Positions 1-6,172 are shown, counted from the stretch's first letter. The stretch: DNA of 6,299 bases from Chlamydiota bacterium (GCA_011065005.1 JAAKFP010000155.1:1-6299); one strand, 5' to 3'. Numbers and translations: made by a program. Notes: a model not told the origin generated them from the sequence alone.

Positions 1-19
1 AGCGCTTCAGATGCGAGGC

Positions 20-58
20 GCAAATTCGCAGACAACTTATTAGTTTTCAAGAATTTGC
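20..58. repeat. 8-bp inverted repeat in the leader (20-27 / 51-58)
   Basis: GCAAATTC at 20-27 is exactly complementary to GAATTTGC at 51-58, with a 23-base spacer. It could fold as a loose hairpin in a transcript or be a binding site for a dimeric regulator. No T-run follows, so it is not a classical terminator. Chance occurrence in AT-rich DNA is possible. Confidence 0.3.
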
Positions 59-85
59 AACAAAGCAGATGAAGATGATGTGTTA

Positions 86-110
86 GCAGAAATGCGGAAG
101 TTATTTCTGC
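86..110 (+). repeat. 8-bp perfect hairpin upstream of the giant gene (86-93 / 103-110)
   Basis: GCAGAAAT at 86-93 pairs exactly with ATTTCTGC at 103-110 around a 9-base loop, and a G-T wobble could extend the stem inward. It ends 46 bases before ATG 157. It has no following T-run, so an intrinsic terminator for an upstream gene is unlikely. An mRNA leader structure or a regulator site is possible. No convincing -35/-10 pair was found in 1-156. Confidence 0.35.
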
Positions 111-145
111 ACGAGCCCTAAGCGTGATTTTAGTCTATCTGCAAT

Positions 146-149
146 GGGG
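146..149 (+). promoter_or_regulatory. Weak ribosome binding site that decides the start at ATG 157
   Basis: A GGGG run lies 7 bases upstream of ATG 157, within usable Shine-Dalgarno distance. The alternative in-frame GTG at 124 is preceded by CACGAGCCCTAAGC, which has no purine-rich anti-16S match. This favours the ATG and a 1952-residue product. The site is only a partial match to the AGGAGG consensus, so translation may be modest. Confidence 0.45.
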
Positions 150-156
150 TAATAGC

Positions 157-3100
157 ATGGAAGTTGAAGCAATCTCTCAATTAGGTGTAGATCATTCTTT
201 TTCTTCGTCTCAACGGCAATCTGTTGTTAACGAAGGGGGTCATTCTCTCCAGCAAATCGGTCGCCATAGAAAATTAATTAGTATAGCAGATAACTTAAAT
301 TCAGAATTGCAAAAAAAGCTTCCCGAATGGCTGCAAATAGGCACCTCCTATAGTGAGGGCGATTGCTTTTTTGATACCATTGCGCAAGCCTTGAATCAAA
401 AAGAAGGTCGAGAAGACTACACTGTAACATCACTACGACTATTATGTGATGAATACGCTAAAGACAAAGCAAACAGCTGGGTACAAAATGCTGTAGAAAG
501 GGATGGAGATAGCTGGGAGTATTATCTTGCTCGCCTGCCGTTTACCGCTGAAGAAATGGATGCGTTTGACAGGGACGGGACACTGAAGGGCACAGCTACC
601 TGGGGCAGACTCAGTATTGAAGGCCGTATGCTTTGTGAAAAGCTAGGCATATCGCTCCATACCATAGAGGTATTAGAGGCGCCCGTCGGTGGCGCTTATT
701 TTATGGAACAGTATGAAAATTCACAGAAGACTGTATCTATTGAGCCTATGGATAAAGATGTATATGGATATGATCAGAAAAATCTTGTACATCTTGTCGT
801 ACACAGATTGCATTTTGTGCCACTGCTTGATAAGCGAAATAGGCAGATTGAATCTCGACCAGATAGTAAATCATTGTCAGATCATGATCACTGTAGCGCA
901 ACGCCGACTAAGACAAAGCCCGAATCAAGCGCTGATCAATCCAAGACAAGCAAATCAGAGGTTGAAATGTTGGAAACTCCGAAGGAAACAGAACAAACCA
1001 GCCAAAGTTCAAGTCTTCTATTATCTTATACTCGTAGGTATAAAGACGATATGGGCCGAAAAATGTTGTTTGAAGCTATCCAAGATACGAATCTTGAGTC
1101 AGTTACGCAATGTATTGAGAGAGGTGTTAATGTACATCAACCAATAATAGATAAAATGCTTCCGCTAGCGTTTGCCATTCAAAAGCTGTGTGAAAAGAGT
1201 GGTCATAAAGATGGCCATACAGAAATTATCCGATTGTTAATGAAAGGAAACGCAACATTCGATGTTCAAAAGCCTGATAATGTGCAGATTTTACAGAAAC
1301 TTTTCTGTTTAAGTTTGCCTAATGAGTTCCCTTGGGTGGATCACCTCTACCGATCTGATGATTATTACCTGATCATACAGGAGATACTCACAAAATACAT
1401 TTTTAAAAATGAAGATCTTTCTAATGATGAAAAAAAGCAGGCATTTGAGAGTTTCTTAGGTCAACGCCCAAAGCATCAAAGACTAGTATTGCTTATTAAA
1501 GCTGAGGAGTATTCTGATCAAACACTTATAGAGTACTTCCTTTCATCTGGAGTTACCAAATACACCTCTCGCAGCAATGAAACGGCCTTGCATCTTTCAA
1601 AGACTGTAGAGTTAACTGAACGCCTAATAAAGGAAGGGGCCGATATCGATGCAAGATCTCGTAGTTCAGAAACTCCGCTCTTAAAGGCATTTTCAAGTTC
1701 GCAAACAATCAAGTTTGATAAGGCTCGACTGCTCATTGAAAAAAATGCTGATATCAATGCGCTCAATAGTAATAATGAGACTGTCTTACACCTTGCGCTT
1801 CGAAATTGTACTGATCCGAAATGCTTGAGTTATTTGTTAGGAAACGAAAAAATGCTCTTAGATGTGCAATCTGATCAAGGAGATACTGCCTTGCATCTGG
1901 GATGCCGACAGTTCAAGCTAGACTTTATTCACGTTTTAATTGATGCAGGCAGCGATCCGAATGTAATGAATAAAGCAGGTAGGGTTGCCATTGAGCAACT
2001 ATTCGCGCCCTTGCCTTCCTATACCCGCGAAATAGAGGAAGCCGAGCAAAAAAAGGATGCAGAGATTATAATGAATCTTGCACGTAGAACAAGAAAACCG
2101 TTGGATTCATATATTGAACACTTAGTAGGACATGTAGCTATTCCAAGGGATAACAATTATTTGCTCGATGTGCTCTACAAGTCAGGTGCAATCGATACTG
2201 GCTTACTTGCACGCTGTCTTCTCAAGGCAGTAGAAAGTTTTTCAAAAACCTCAAAGACACTAAATTGGCTGCTTAAACACGATGTGCCAATTAATTTTCA
2301 GAATAATGAGGGTAATACGCCCTTACATCTCGCGTGCCAACGGGGCAGCTTAGACTATGTCCAATGTCTGCTCAACGCCAAATGTGATCCAAATTTAGAA
2401 AATAAGGCCAGAAAAATTGCCATTGAATCCTTGAAACATATTGGTTTCCGTGCTAACAGTGATGAAGAAAAAAGGCTCGATGCAGAAATTATTATCAGCC
2501 TGTTAACCAAGTCTGATAAGAAAACACTATGTAATTTAGAGAATTTATTACGCATTGCATGTCAGCTAGACAGTACAGTTCTTGCTGATGCCTTGCAAGA
2601 ACACGCAGGCAAGATTGAAGAGAAAATTCTCTCAGAGATACTAAGCTATGCGGCACATCATAAGGACTCCACTAGAATGTTTGATTGGTTGCTTGAACGC
2701 GTTGCAACAATCGATAATAAAAATCCTCAATGTGTGACAGATTTATACAGTGCTGCGCAAGATGGTAATATAAAGATCATGAAGAGATTACTCGCTGCTG
2801 GAGCGGATCCTTCATTAGAAGGCAGGCAGTATGGAGCCTTAGCCTCTACCGTGATAGAGGCCTTCATCGAAGCAATCCCTCGATTAATAGCGCCTAGTCA
2901 AGAACAATTCAAAGAGAGAGTATCGTTAGATGTGGTAACTGATCTCTTGTTTGATTTAGTAAAAAGACTGGGAAGAGGCTATTTATTGGGAGAAAAAGGA
3001 ACGCAGATCTATTATGCCTTGTTCAGTTTCGTTCTCGATAACAAATATCTCTATTTTTCGCTGTCAAAATTTTCAAATTATCTCCTGGAACTTGGTGTTA

Positions 3101-6015
3101 AGCTGCCCACTGAAGGACATTTTAGGGTTCAAATGATAGAACAAGCATGTGCCAATGGAGATTCAAAATTATTCGGCAAGCTGTGTACGGATCACGGGGA
3201 ATATACCATGGACAACCGCGCTATTGCAGCGGTTTTTGCGTCTAGACGTTTGAGAAAGGATGTCATAGATCAATTGCTCACATTAAATCTAAACTTGAAT
3301 GCATCCTATCACAATTATAATACTTCAAATACATGCACGCGTAGTACCCTATTAGAATGCACCTGTATTGAACTCTGGAATCATCATCGGGAGGTATCTT
3401 TAGATAAAATAGAGGATTTTATCAAATACCTCATAGATCAGGGAGCTTCCCCACATTTTTTTGGTGTATCAAGCAGTTCGCTCTTACACCTGGGTTGCAA
3501 GTATGGTCTTAATGGCCTGGTAGAACAATTATTGAAACCCGACTATGGCTTTCATATCAATCAACCGGACTGTGAGGGTGAGACGCCATTACAAGTCGCC
3601 GTAAAAAATAACCAGGTATCAGCTGCTAGACATTTGCTTGAGAATGGAGCAAATTTAGAGGTTAAAGATAAGAGGAAAATGCCACTGCTACATATTGCCA
3701 TTGAGCAAGCTTCTTTGGAAATGGTGCGATTGCTTATTGAGTTTGGCGAGGATCCAAATACAGCGTACCAAGGTGTTTTCATTATTCACCCGATAGGTAC
3801 AGCGCTGCACCTGCATAGTCAGAAAAACGATGAAAATTCCTTAGAGATCATCAAACTACTCGTCAGGAGTGATATAGAGATTACTGGTTCTACGCTTTTT
3901 AGAGCGTTTTCAGATCAACACCTCGATCTAGCGCACATTAAACAAATGATCCAGATAGCCGATAAAAAGCATGCGCTGCTTGACGCATGTCCATTACATC
4001 TGGCTGCAATCAGGGGCCGCATAGATGTGCTTGCTTTCCTTATCGAAGACTATTACTCGCAGCTACACAACAGATTAAATACTGCTGGACAAAATGCGCT
4101 CATTACAGCTATTGCGGGTAATCAACCTGAGGCCTTTGACCTTCTTATCAAGGCTGGAGAGAGTCCAGGTATTGTGGATTACACCAACCTGACTCCTGCA
4201 ATCTATGCGATCATGTATGGCCGTATGGAGGAATTTTCTCATCTTTCATGGCCAGAAAATATTCGAAAAAGCGCATATGAGGTATTATTCACATTCCTTT
4301 TAAAAGAGAAAGAGTTTGAAAGGCCACACTTTGCCGTCAATCCTGAAATTCACAAGGGGCTATGTTGCTATAAACTATTAATCTTGTTTGAAACAGCTGA
4401 AAAGGCCATTCAATACATAGAGAAATTCAGGAATAATGAAAATTATATCAATCATCCCGTTCACAATCTTACCCTCTTTGATTTACCATCTCCTTCAGAC
4501 AAATGGACCCCAGGACACTGGGCGAAGCTGGCGATGGAATATGCCAGTGAGGTAACACAGTATATCCAACTTGCGCCTCAGATAGAGGAAATACTGGAAG
4601 GCCCGCCTAGCTCTTTAGAGGATGTCAAAGAAGCAGCTAAGAAGGTCAGATACAAGCGTTCACATGAGAATCCATCGGCATCTCGCTTATTTCATCGTTA
4701 TAGAATTCATGAGAATATCTTTAATAGGGTCCTGGATAAACACGCGCCAAAGTCTTCAGAACGTATCCCTGATATCTCCCTTAATGGTGATAAATTTGAT
4801 GCCGCTGGTTTCTATATGCAAAAGCTATCGAGGGATGACTATGCAGGATATATCTTAGGTGCGATGACCGCCTGTTGTCAGAGTGTAGGCAGCGCTGGCG
4901 AACCTTGTGCCTGGTATGGAATGCAATCGCTTAACGCAGGATTCTATGTCATCTATAAGCGATTTAAGCAAAAAGACATTGACAGAGCTGAAAGGCCTTA
5001 TTTGGCGATAATGAAGGCAAATAAGCTCGATGATTTTTTATCTTCATTTAGGAAAGAACAGAGGAAAAAATATGAAAAATTGTGCGATGAAAAGGAAAGG
5101 GCTCTAGGACGGAGCGCATCTCCAGACAGGGTGATAGAGGAACTGAGAGAAGATATTAAAGAAGAGTTTGAGCATACAAAAAAAGGAGAGATCATCGCAC
5201 AAAGCCTCGTTTGGATTGGTAAAAATGGAGACTTTGTCTTTGACTCCTGGGAAAGAAGGCGTCCTGAGGATGAGAGAATATGCTGGCCCTTTTTGGAACA
5301 GGCGGCAAAATATCTAATAACAAAAAAGGGCTTCAAGCGAGTTCTTATAGGGAAATGGGGTCAAACACCTGAATCGCCCGAAACTCGCAAGGATGTCACT
5401 GATCCTGAGGAGCCGATTGATTACCAGGATTATCGTGATTCTGAAGAGCAATATCTGATTCAGAGTGCCGAAACACTAGTCAAGCCACCCACTGTAGCAC
5501 CCAGTGCAGCTATAGGGGAACATGAGCTGCTTCCCAAGTCACAAGCAAAGGAAGCGAATGAGGTTTATCAACAGCTGAAGAGCAAATATTCTTCCCGAGA
5601 TGATATCACCCTATTGGAACCAATAGTTCTAGAACCACATTCTCATTTGGTGGCAGATAAGTCATACTTTGATCTTGAACACCCACATGTTTACGTGCAA
5701 CTTTTTTCAAAGGATGATCATCATTTTATTGCCACCCTATTAAAACTGCATATTCCCAAATTCCCTGAGTCTAAACCAATGCAAGAAATAATCTGTATCA
5801 CCCCAGATGGGATTGACCACTCCTATTTCACGATACGTGGTTATTTTGATCGAGTTCTTCCAAACGGTAATGATAAATATACCAAGCGTGCGGGACTGGC
5901 CTATCAATTTTCCTCGGATAGTGAACGAAGGTTATGGATGGTTACGCAAATTAATAACCTACTTGAAACGGATGAGCTTATAATCCTAGAAAACGCAGTT
6001 GAAAACGATCTATAA
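157..6015 (+). CDS. Giant OTU-like protease / ankyrin-repeat protein with a C-terminal CCQ (possibly GNAT-like) module; putative secreted effector
   Basis: The gene encodes 1952 residues counted from ATG 157 and ends in TAA at 6013-6015. Visible parts in order: OTU-like cysteine protease at about 55-225 (Asp69-Cys70, Trp149-Gly-Arg, His219); a polar linker rich in Ser, Thr, Lys and Glu at 226-290; ankyrin and degenerate ankyrin-like repeats at about 305-1360, including a ~140-residue higher-order repeat; a helical connector at 1365-1530; a module with Cys1573-Cys1574-Gln at 1537-1768; and a polar C-terminal region with an acidic tail. No signal peptide or membrane helix is seen, so secretion through a type IV-like system is possible. 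Ankyrin arrays normally bind proteins and OTU domains normally remove ubiquitin, so a host-directed deubiquitinase effector is the best guess. An in-frame GTG at 124 would add 11 residues but has no ribosome binding site. Domain assignments come from motifs recognised by eye; the overall role is inferred. No gene name is recognised. Confidence 0.93.
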   Translation: MEVEAISQLGVDHSFSSSQRQSVVNEGGHSLQQIGRHRKLISIADNLNSELQKKLPEWLQIGTSYSEGDCFFDTIAQALNQKEGREDYTVTSLRLLCDEYAKDKANSWVQNAVERDGDSWEYYLARLPFTAEEMDAFDRDGTLKGTATWGRLSIEGRMLCEKLGISLHTIEVLEAPVGGAYFMEQYENSQKTVSIEPMDKDVYGYDQKNLVHLVVHRLHFVPLLDKRNRQIESRPDSKSLSDHDHCSATPTKTKPESSADQSKTSKSEVEMLETPKETEQTSQSSSLLLSYTRRYKDDMGRKMLFEAIQDTNLESVTQCIERGVNVHQPIIDKMLPLAFAIQKLCEKSGHKDGHTEIIRLLMKGNATFDVQKPDNVQILQKLFCLSLPNEFPWVDHLYRSDDYYLIIQEILTKYIFKNEDLSNDEKKQAFESFLGQRPKHQRLVLLIKAEEYSDQTLIEYFLSSGVTKYTSRSNETALHLSKTVELTERLIKEGADIDARSRSSETPLLKAFSSSQTIKFDKARLLIEKNADINALNSNNETVLHLALRNCTDPKCLSYLLGNEKMLLDVQSDQGDTALHLGCRQFKLDFIHVLIDAGSDPNVMNKAGRVAIEQLFAPLPSYTREIEEAEQKKDAEIIMNLARRTRKPLDSYIEHLVGHVAIPRDNNYLLDVLYKSGAIDTGLLARCLLKAVESFSKTSKTLNWLLKHDVPINFQNNEGNTPLHLACQRGSLDYVQCLLNAKCDPNLENKARKIAIESLKHIGFRANSDEEKRLDAEIIISLLTKSDKKTLCNLENLLRIACQLDSTVLADALQEHAGKIEEKILSEILSYAAHHKDSTRMFDWLLERVATIDNKNPQCVTDLYSAAQDGNIKIMKRLLAAGADPSLEGRQYGALASTVIEAFIEAIPRLIAPSQEQFKERVSLDVVTDLLFDLVKRLGRGYLLGEKGTQIYYALFSFVLDNKYLYFSLSKFSNYLLELGVKLPTEGHFRVQMIEQACANGDSKLFGKLCTDHGEYTMDNRAIAAVFASRRLRKDVIDQLLTLNLNLNASYHNYNTSNTCTRSTLLECTCIELWNHHREVSLDKIEDFIKYLIDQGASPHFFGVSSSSLLHLGCKYGLNGLVEQLLKPDYGFHINQPDCEGETPLQVAVKNNQVSAARHLLENGANLEVKDKRKMPLLHIAIEQASLEMVRLLIEFGEDPNTAYQGVFIIHPIGTALHLHSQKNDENSLEIIKLLVRSDIEITGSTLFRAFSDQHLDLAHIKQMIQIADKKHALLDACPLHLAAIRGRIDVLAFLIEDYYSQLHNRLNTAGQNALITAIAGNQPEAFDLLIKAGESPGIVDYTNLTPAIYAIMYGRMEEFSHLSWPENIRKSAYEVLFTFLLKEKEFERPHFAVNPEIHKGLCCYKLLILFETAEKAIQYIEKFRNNENYINHPVHNLTLFDLPSPSDKWTPGHWAKLAMEYASEVTQYIQLAPQIEEILEGPPSSLEDVKEAAKKVRYKRSHENPSASRLFHRYRIHENIFNRVLDKHAPKSSERIPDISLNGDKFDAAGFYMQKLSRDDYAGYILGAMTACCQSVGSAGEPCAWYGMQSLNAGFYVIYKRFKQKDIDRAERPYLAIMKANKLDDFLSSFRKEQRKKYEKLCDEKERALGRSASPDRVIEELREDIKEEFEHTKKGEIIAQSLVWIGKNGDFVFDSWERRRPEDERICWPFLEQAAKYLITKKGFKRVLIGKWGQTPESPETRKDVTDPEEPIDYQDYRDSEEQYLIQSAETLVKPPTVAPSAAIGEHELLPKSQAKEANEVYQQLKSKYSSRDDITLLEPIVLEPHSHLVADKSYFDLEHPHVYVQLFSKDDHHFIATLLKLHIPKFPESKPMQEIICITPDGIDHSYFTIRGYFDRVLPNGNDKYTKRAGLAYQFSSDSERRLWMVTQINNLLETDELIILENAVENDL
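319..831 (+). other. OTU-like cysteine protease domain (residues ~55-225 of the giant protein)
   Basis: The stretch EGDCFFDTIAQAL at residues 67-79 matches the OTU nucleophile motif: an acidic residue before the Cys (Asp69, Cys70), then aromatic residues and a helix with a conserved Ala. The motif LHFVPLL at 218-224 matches the OTU C-terminal pattern, in which a His is followed by an aromatic and then Pro-Leu; this makes His219 the candidate general base. Between them lies WGRLSIEGRMLCEKLGI (149-165) followed by a strand, a pattern I recall from OTU-like domains in Legionellales and Rickettsiales proteins. The ~170-residue length is normal for OTU domains. Known OTU enzymes hydrolyse ubiquitin isopeptide bonds. 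Both catalytic residues are present, so activity is plausible; linkage preference cannot be read from sequence. The fold is inferred from motifs, not from a profile search. Confidence 0.75.
832..1029 (+). other. Low-complexity polar linker (residues ~226-291)
   Basis: This stretch is dominated by Ser, Thr, Lys, Glu, Gln and Asp with almost no large hydrophobic residues until the LLLSY at its end. It joins the OTU-like domain to the repeat region and is most likely disordered. Such linkers are common in multidomain effectors and would let the protease move relative to the ankyrin array. Confidence 0.7.
1069..4239 (+). repeat. Ankyrin-repeat region, partly degenerate (residues ~305-1361)
   Basis: Recognisable ankyrin helix starts of the type (D/E)(T/N)xLHLA occur at residues 475-480 (ETALHL), 505-508 (ETPL), 541-546 (ETVLHL), 576-581 (DTALHL), 720-726 (NTPLHLA), 1109-1112 (LLHL), 1142-1148 (ETPLQVA), 1176-1182 (PLLHIAI), 1279-1284 (PLHLAA), 1313-1319 (NALITAI) and 1345-1348 (LTPA). 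Second-helix and loop signatures such as RLIKEGADIDA, LLENGANLEV and RLLIEFGEDPN follow many of them. The sections from 305 to 470 and from 727 to 1100 keep the helix pairs (for example MKRLLAAGADPS at 874-885) but have lost most TPLH signatures, so they are likely diverged ankyrin-like repeats. Ankyrin arrays form solenoids that bind partner proteins, and here probably choose the target or host partner of the protease. Confidence 0.9.
1879..3120 (+). repeat. Higher-order tandem repeat of ~140 residues inside the ankyrin region (three copies, the third diverged)
   Basis: Copy A spans residues 575-718, copy B 719-858 and a weaker copy C 859-988. Landmarks recur at a fixed interval: GDTALHLGC (575) and GNTPLHLAC (719); DPNVMNKAGRVAIEQL (600-615) and DPNLENKARKIAIESL (744-759); DAEII at 634-638 and 775-779; and NWLLK (703-707) and DWLLE (843-847). 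Copy C keeps LLAAGADPSLEG, then SLDVVTDLL at 923-931 and NYLLELGVKL at 974-983. Each unit is one ankyrin pair followed by a longer non-canonical helical segment. This indicates duplication of a composite block several repeats long, not of single ankyrin repeats. Confidence 0.72.
4249..4764 (+). other. Helical connector between the ankyrin region and the C-terminal module (residues ~1365-1536)
   Basis: After the last ankyrin-like repeat the sequence becomes helical without ankyrin signatures. It includes segments such as AKLAMEYASEVTQYIQLA, the run SSLEDVKEAAKKVRYKR, and RIHENIFNRVLDK just before the IPDISLNGDKF that opens the next module. From memory, a similar helix set with an FN-x2-L motif precedes the CCQ-type module in other bacterial proteins, so it may belong to that module and not be a mere linker. 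No function can be assigned. Confidence 0.45.
4765..5460 (+). other. C-terminal CCQ module, possibly GNAT-like (residues ~1537-1768)
   Basis: The module opens with IPDISLNG (1537-1544), then GFYMQKL, followed by ILGAMTACCQSVGSAGEPCA around Cys1573-Cys1574-Gln1575, Glu1582 and Cys1584, and the strand NAGFYVIYK (1593-1601). After a charged insertion come GEIIAQSLVWIG (1677-1688), a strand FVFDSWE, a helix, the strand-loop VLIGKWGQTPE (1729-1739) and YRDSEEQYLI (1759-1768). I recall this series of motifs from uncharacterised modules in Legionella-like and other bacterial proteins. The order (N-terminal segment, paired strands, a late strand followed by a glycine-rich loop, terminal D-S-x-x-Q-x-L-I) resembles the acyl-CoA N-acyltransferase (GNAT) layout. 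The fold is a suggestion only, and the substrate is unknown. The clustered cysteines could alternatively be structural or redox-active. Confidence 0.5.
4960..5184 (+). other. Charged helical insertion within the CCQ module (residues ~1602-1676)
   Basis: About 75 residues extremely rich in Lys, Arg, Glu and Asp separate the strand ending in FYVIYK from the strand GEIIAQSLVW. Segments such as SSFRKEQRKKYEKLCDEKER and VIEELREDIKEEFEHTKK suggest two long charged helices, possibly an antiparallel coiled coil, joined by a short turn near GRSASPD. In the related modules I recall, these two strands lie much closer together, so this looks like an inserted subdomain. Confidence 0.5.
5554..6012 (+). other. 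C-terminal region with acidic tail (residues ~1800-1952); possible secretion signal at the end
   Basis: This section mixes predicted beta strands (VYVQLFSKDDHHFIATLLKL, EIICITPDGIDHSYFTIRGYF) with a final helix WMVTQINNLLETDELIILENAVENDL (given by its core; the last 17 residues are 1936-1952). No known domain is recognised. The tail has six acidic residues in its last sixteen, interspersed with Leu and Ile, which resembles the Glu-rich C-terminal signals of Dot/Icm type IV substrates. The signal assignment is inference. Confidence 0.4.
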
Positions 6016-6041
6016 GCATAATCTTTTGGCCCACAACCGCT

Positions 6042-6066
6042 TACAGTGAAGGGCCCCTTCACCGTA
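6042..6066. terminator. GC-rich palindromic hairpin after the giant gene; possible terminator without T-run
   Basis: The core GTGAAGGG-C-CCCTTCAC (6046-6062) is a near-perfect palindrome with its centre at 6054. Beyond one A/C mismatch, three more pairs (TAC with GTA) extend the stem to 6042-6066. It begins 27 bases after the stop codon, which suits a transcription end, but neither strand has the T-run of an intrinsic terminator. It could instead be an RNA-stabilising hairpin or part of a repeated intergenic element. Confidence 0.4.
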
Positions 6067-6069
6067 TGG

Positions 6070-6120
6070 GAATGTGACCCTCCATTGTGTCCGAATGTCC
6101 GGCCTGACCCCTTTGCCCGT
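6070..6120. other. Possible remnant of a mobile or repeated intergenic element
   Basis: This stretch is more C- and G-rich than its surroundings. It contains GAATGT twice (6070-6075, 6093-6098) and TGACCC twice (6075-6080, 6105-6110), giving an imperfect internal repeat. The GGCCTGACCCC at 6101-6111 resembles a sequence I recall at the edges of REP-associated transposase (Y1_Tnp, IS200-like) elements in gammaproteobacteria. No transposase is present. The identity rests on memory of a short motif and is weak. Confidence 0.25.
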
Positions 6121-6129
6121 ACAAAAAGC

Positions 6130-6172
6130 TTGACGCGAAAAAGTTTGAATGCCATAACCTTTTCCTTATACA
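6130..6172 (+). promoter_or_regulatory. Promoter candidates for the downstream gene
   Basis: Two sigma70-like pairs are visible. TTGACG (6130-6135) and CATAAC (6153-6158) are 17 bases apart and match the consensus at 5/6 and 4/6. TTGAAT (6145-6150) and TATACA (6167-6172) are 16 bases apart and match at 4/6 each. The downstream region contains a TTATAC direct repeat (6166-6171, 6173-6178). Either pair would place the transcript start roughly 30-45 bases before ATG 6211. The pairs were found by eye, so one or both may be chance. Confidence 0.45.

Noticed and set aside
1..86. Tail of an upstream gene entering the window
   Set aside because: Two frames stay open from base 1 (ending at TGA 70-72 and TAG 84-86), but neither peptide is recognisable and both are too short to choose between. 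An upstream gene end remains possible but unsupported.
124..156. GTG at 124 as the start of the giant gene, adding 11 residues
   Set aside because: No Shine-Dalgarno-like sequence precedes it, whereas ATG 157 has GGGG at a suitable distance. The extra residues show no domain or signal.
689..1147. Alternative-frame + strand open frame inside the giant gene
   Set aside because: It lies fully within the OTU-like and linker coding region in another frame, shows no domain, and has no ribosome binding site of note. The same applies to 4622-4858 on the + strand.
2048..2054. A AAA AAG slippery-type sequences (also near 311, 1430 and a related A7 run at 5178) as programmed -1 frameshift sites
   Set aside because: Lys-Lys codons in AT-rich DNA produce these by chance. 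At 2048 the -1 frame meets a TAG after about a dozen codons, and no stimulatory stem was evident.
1879..3120. DNA-level repeat array resembling CRISPR
   Set aside because: The repetition is at protein level with diverged nucleotides and coding periodicity. There are no short identical repeats with unique spacers anywhere in the window.
4998..5336. Minus-strand open frames opposite the giant gene (also 1518-1766, 2355-2555, 3561-3782)
   Set aside because: Their peptides are Ser/Leu/Phe-rich antisense reflections of Lys/Glu-rich coding sequence and carry no recognisable motif.
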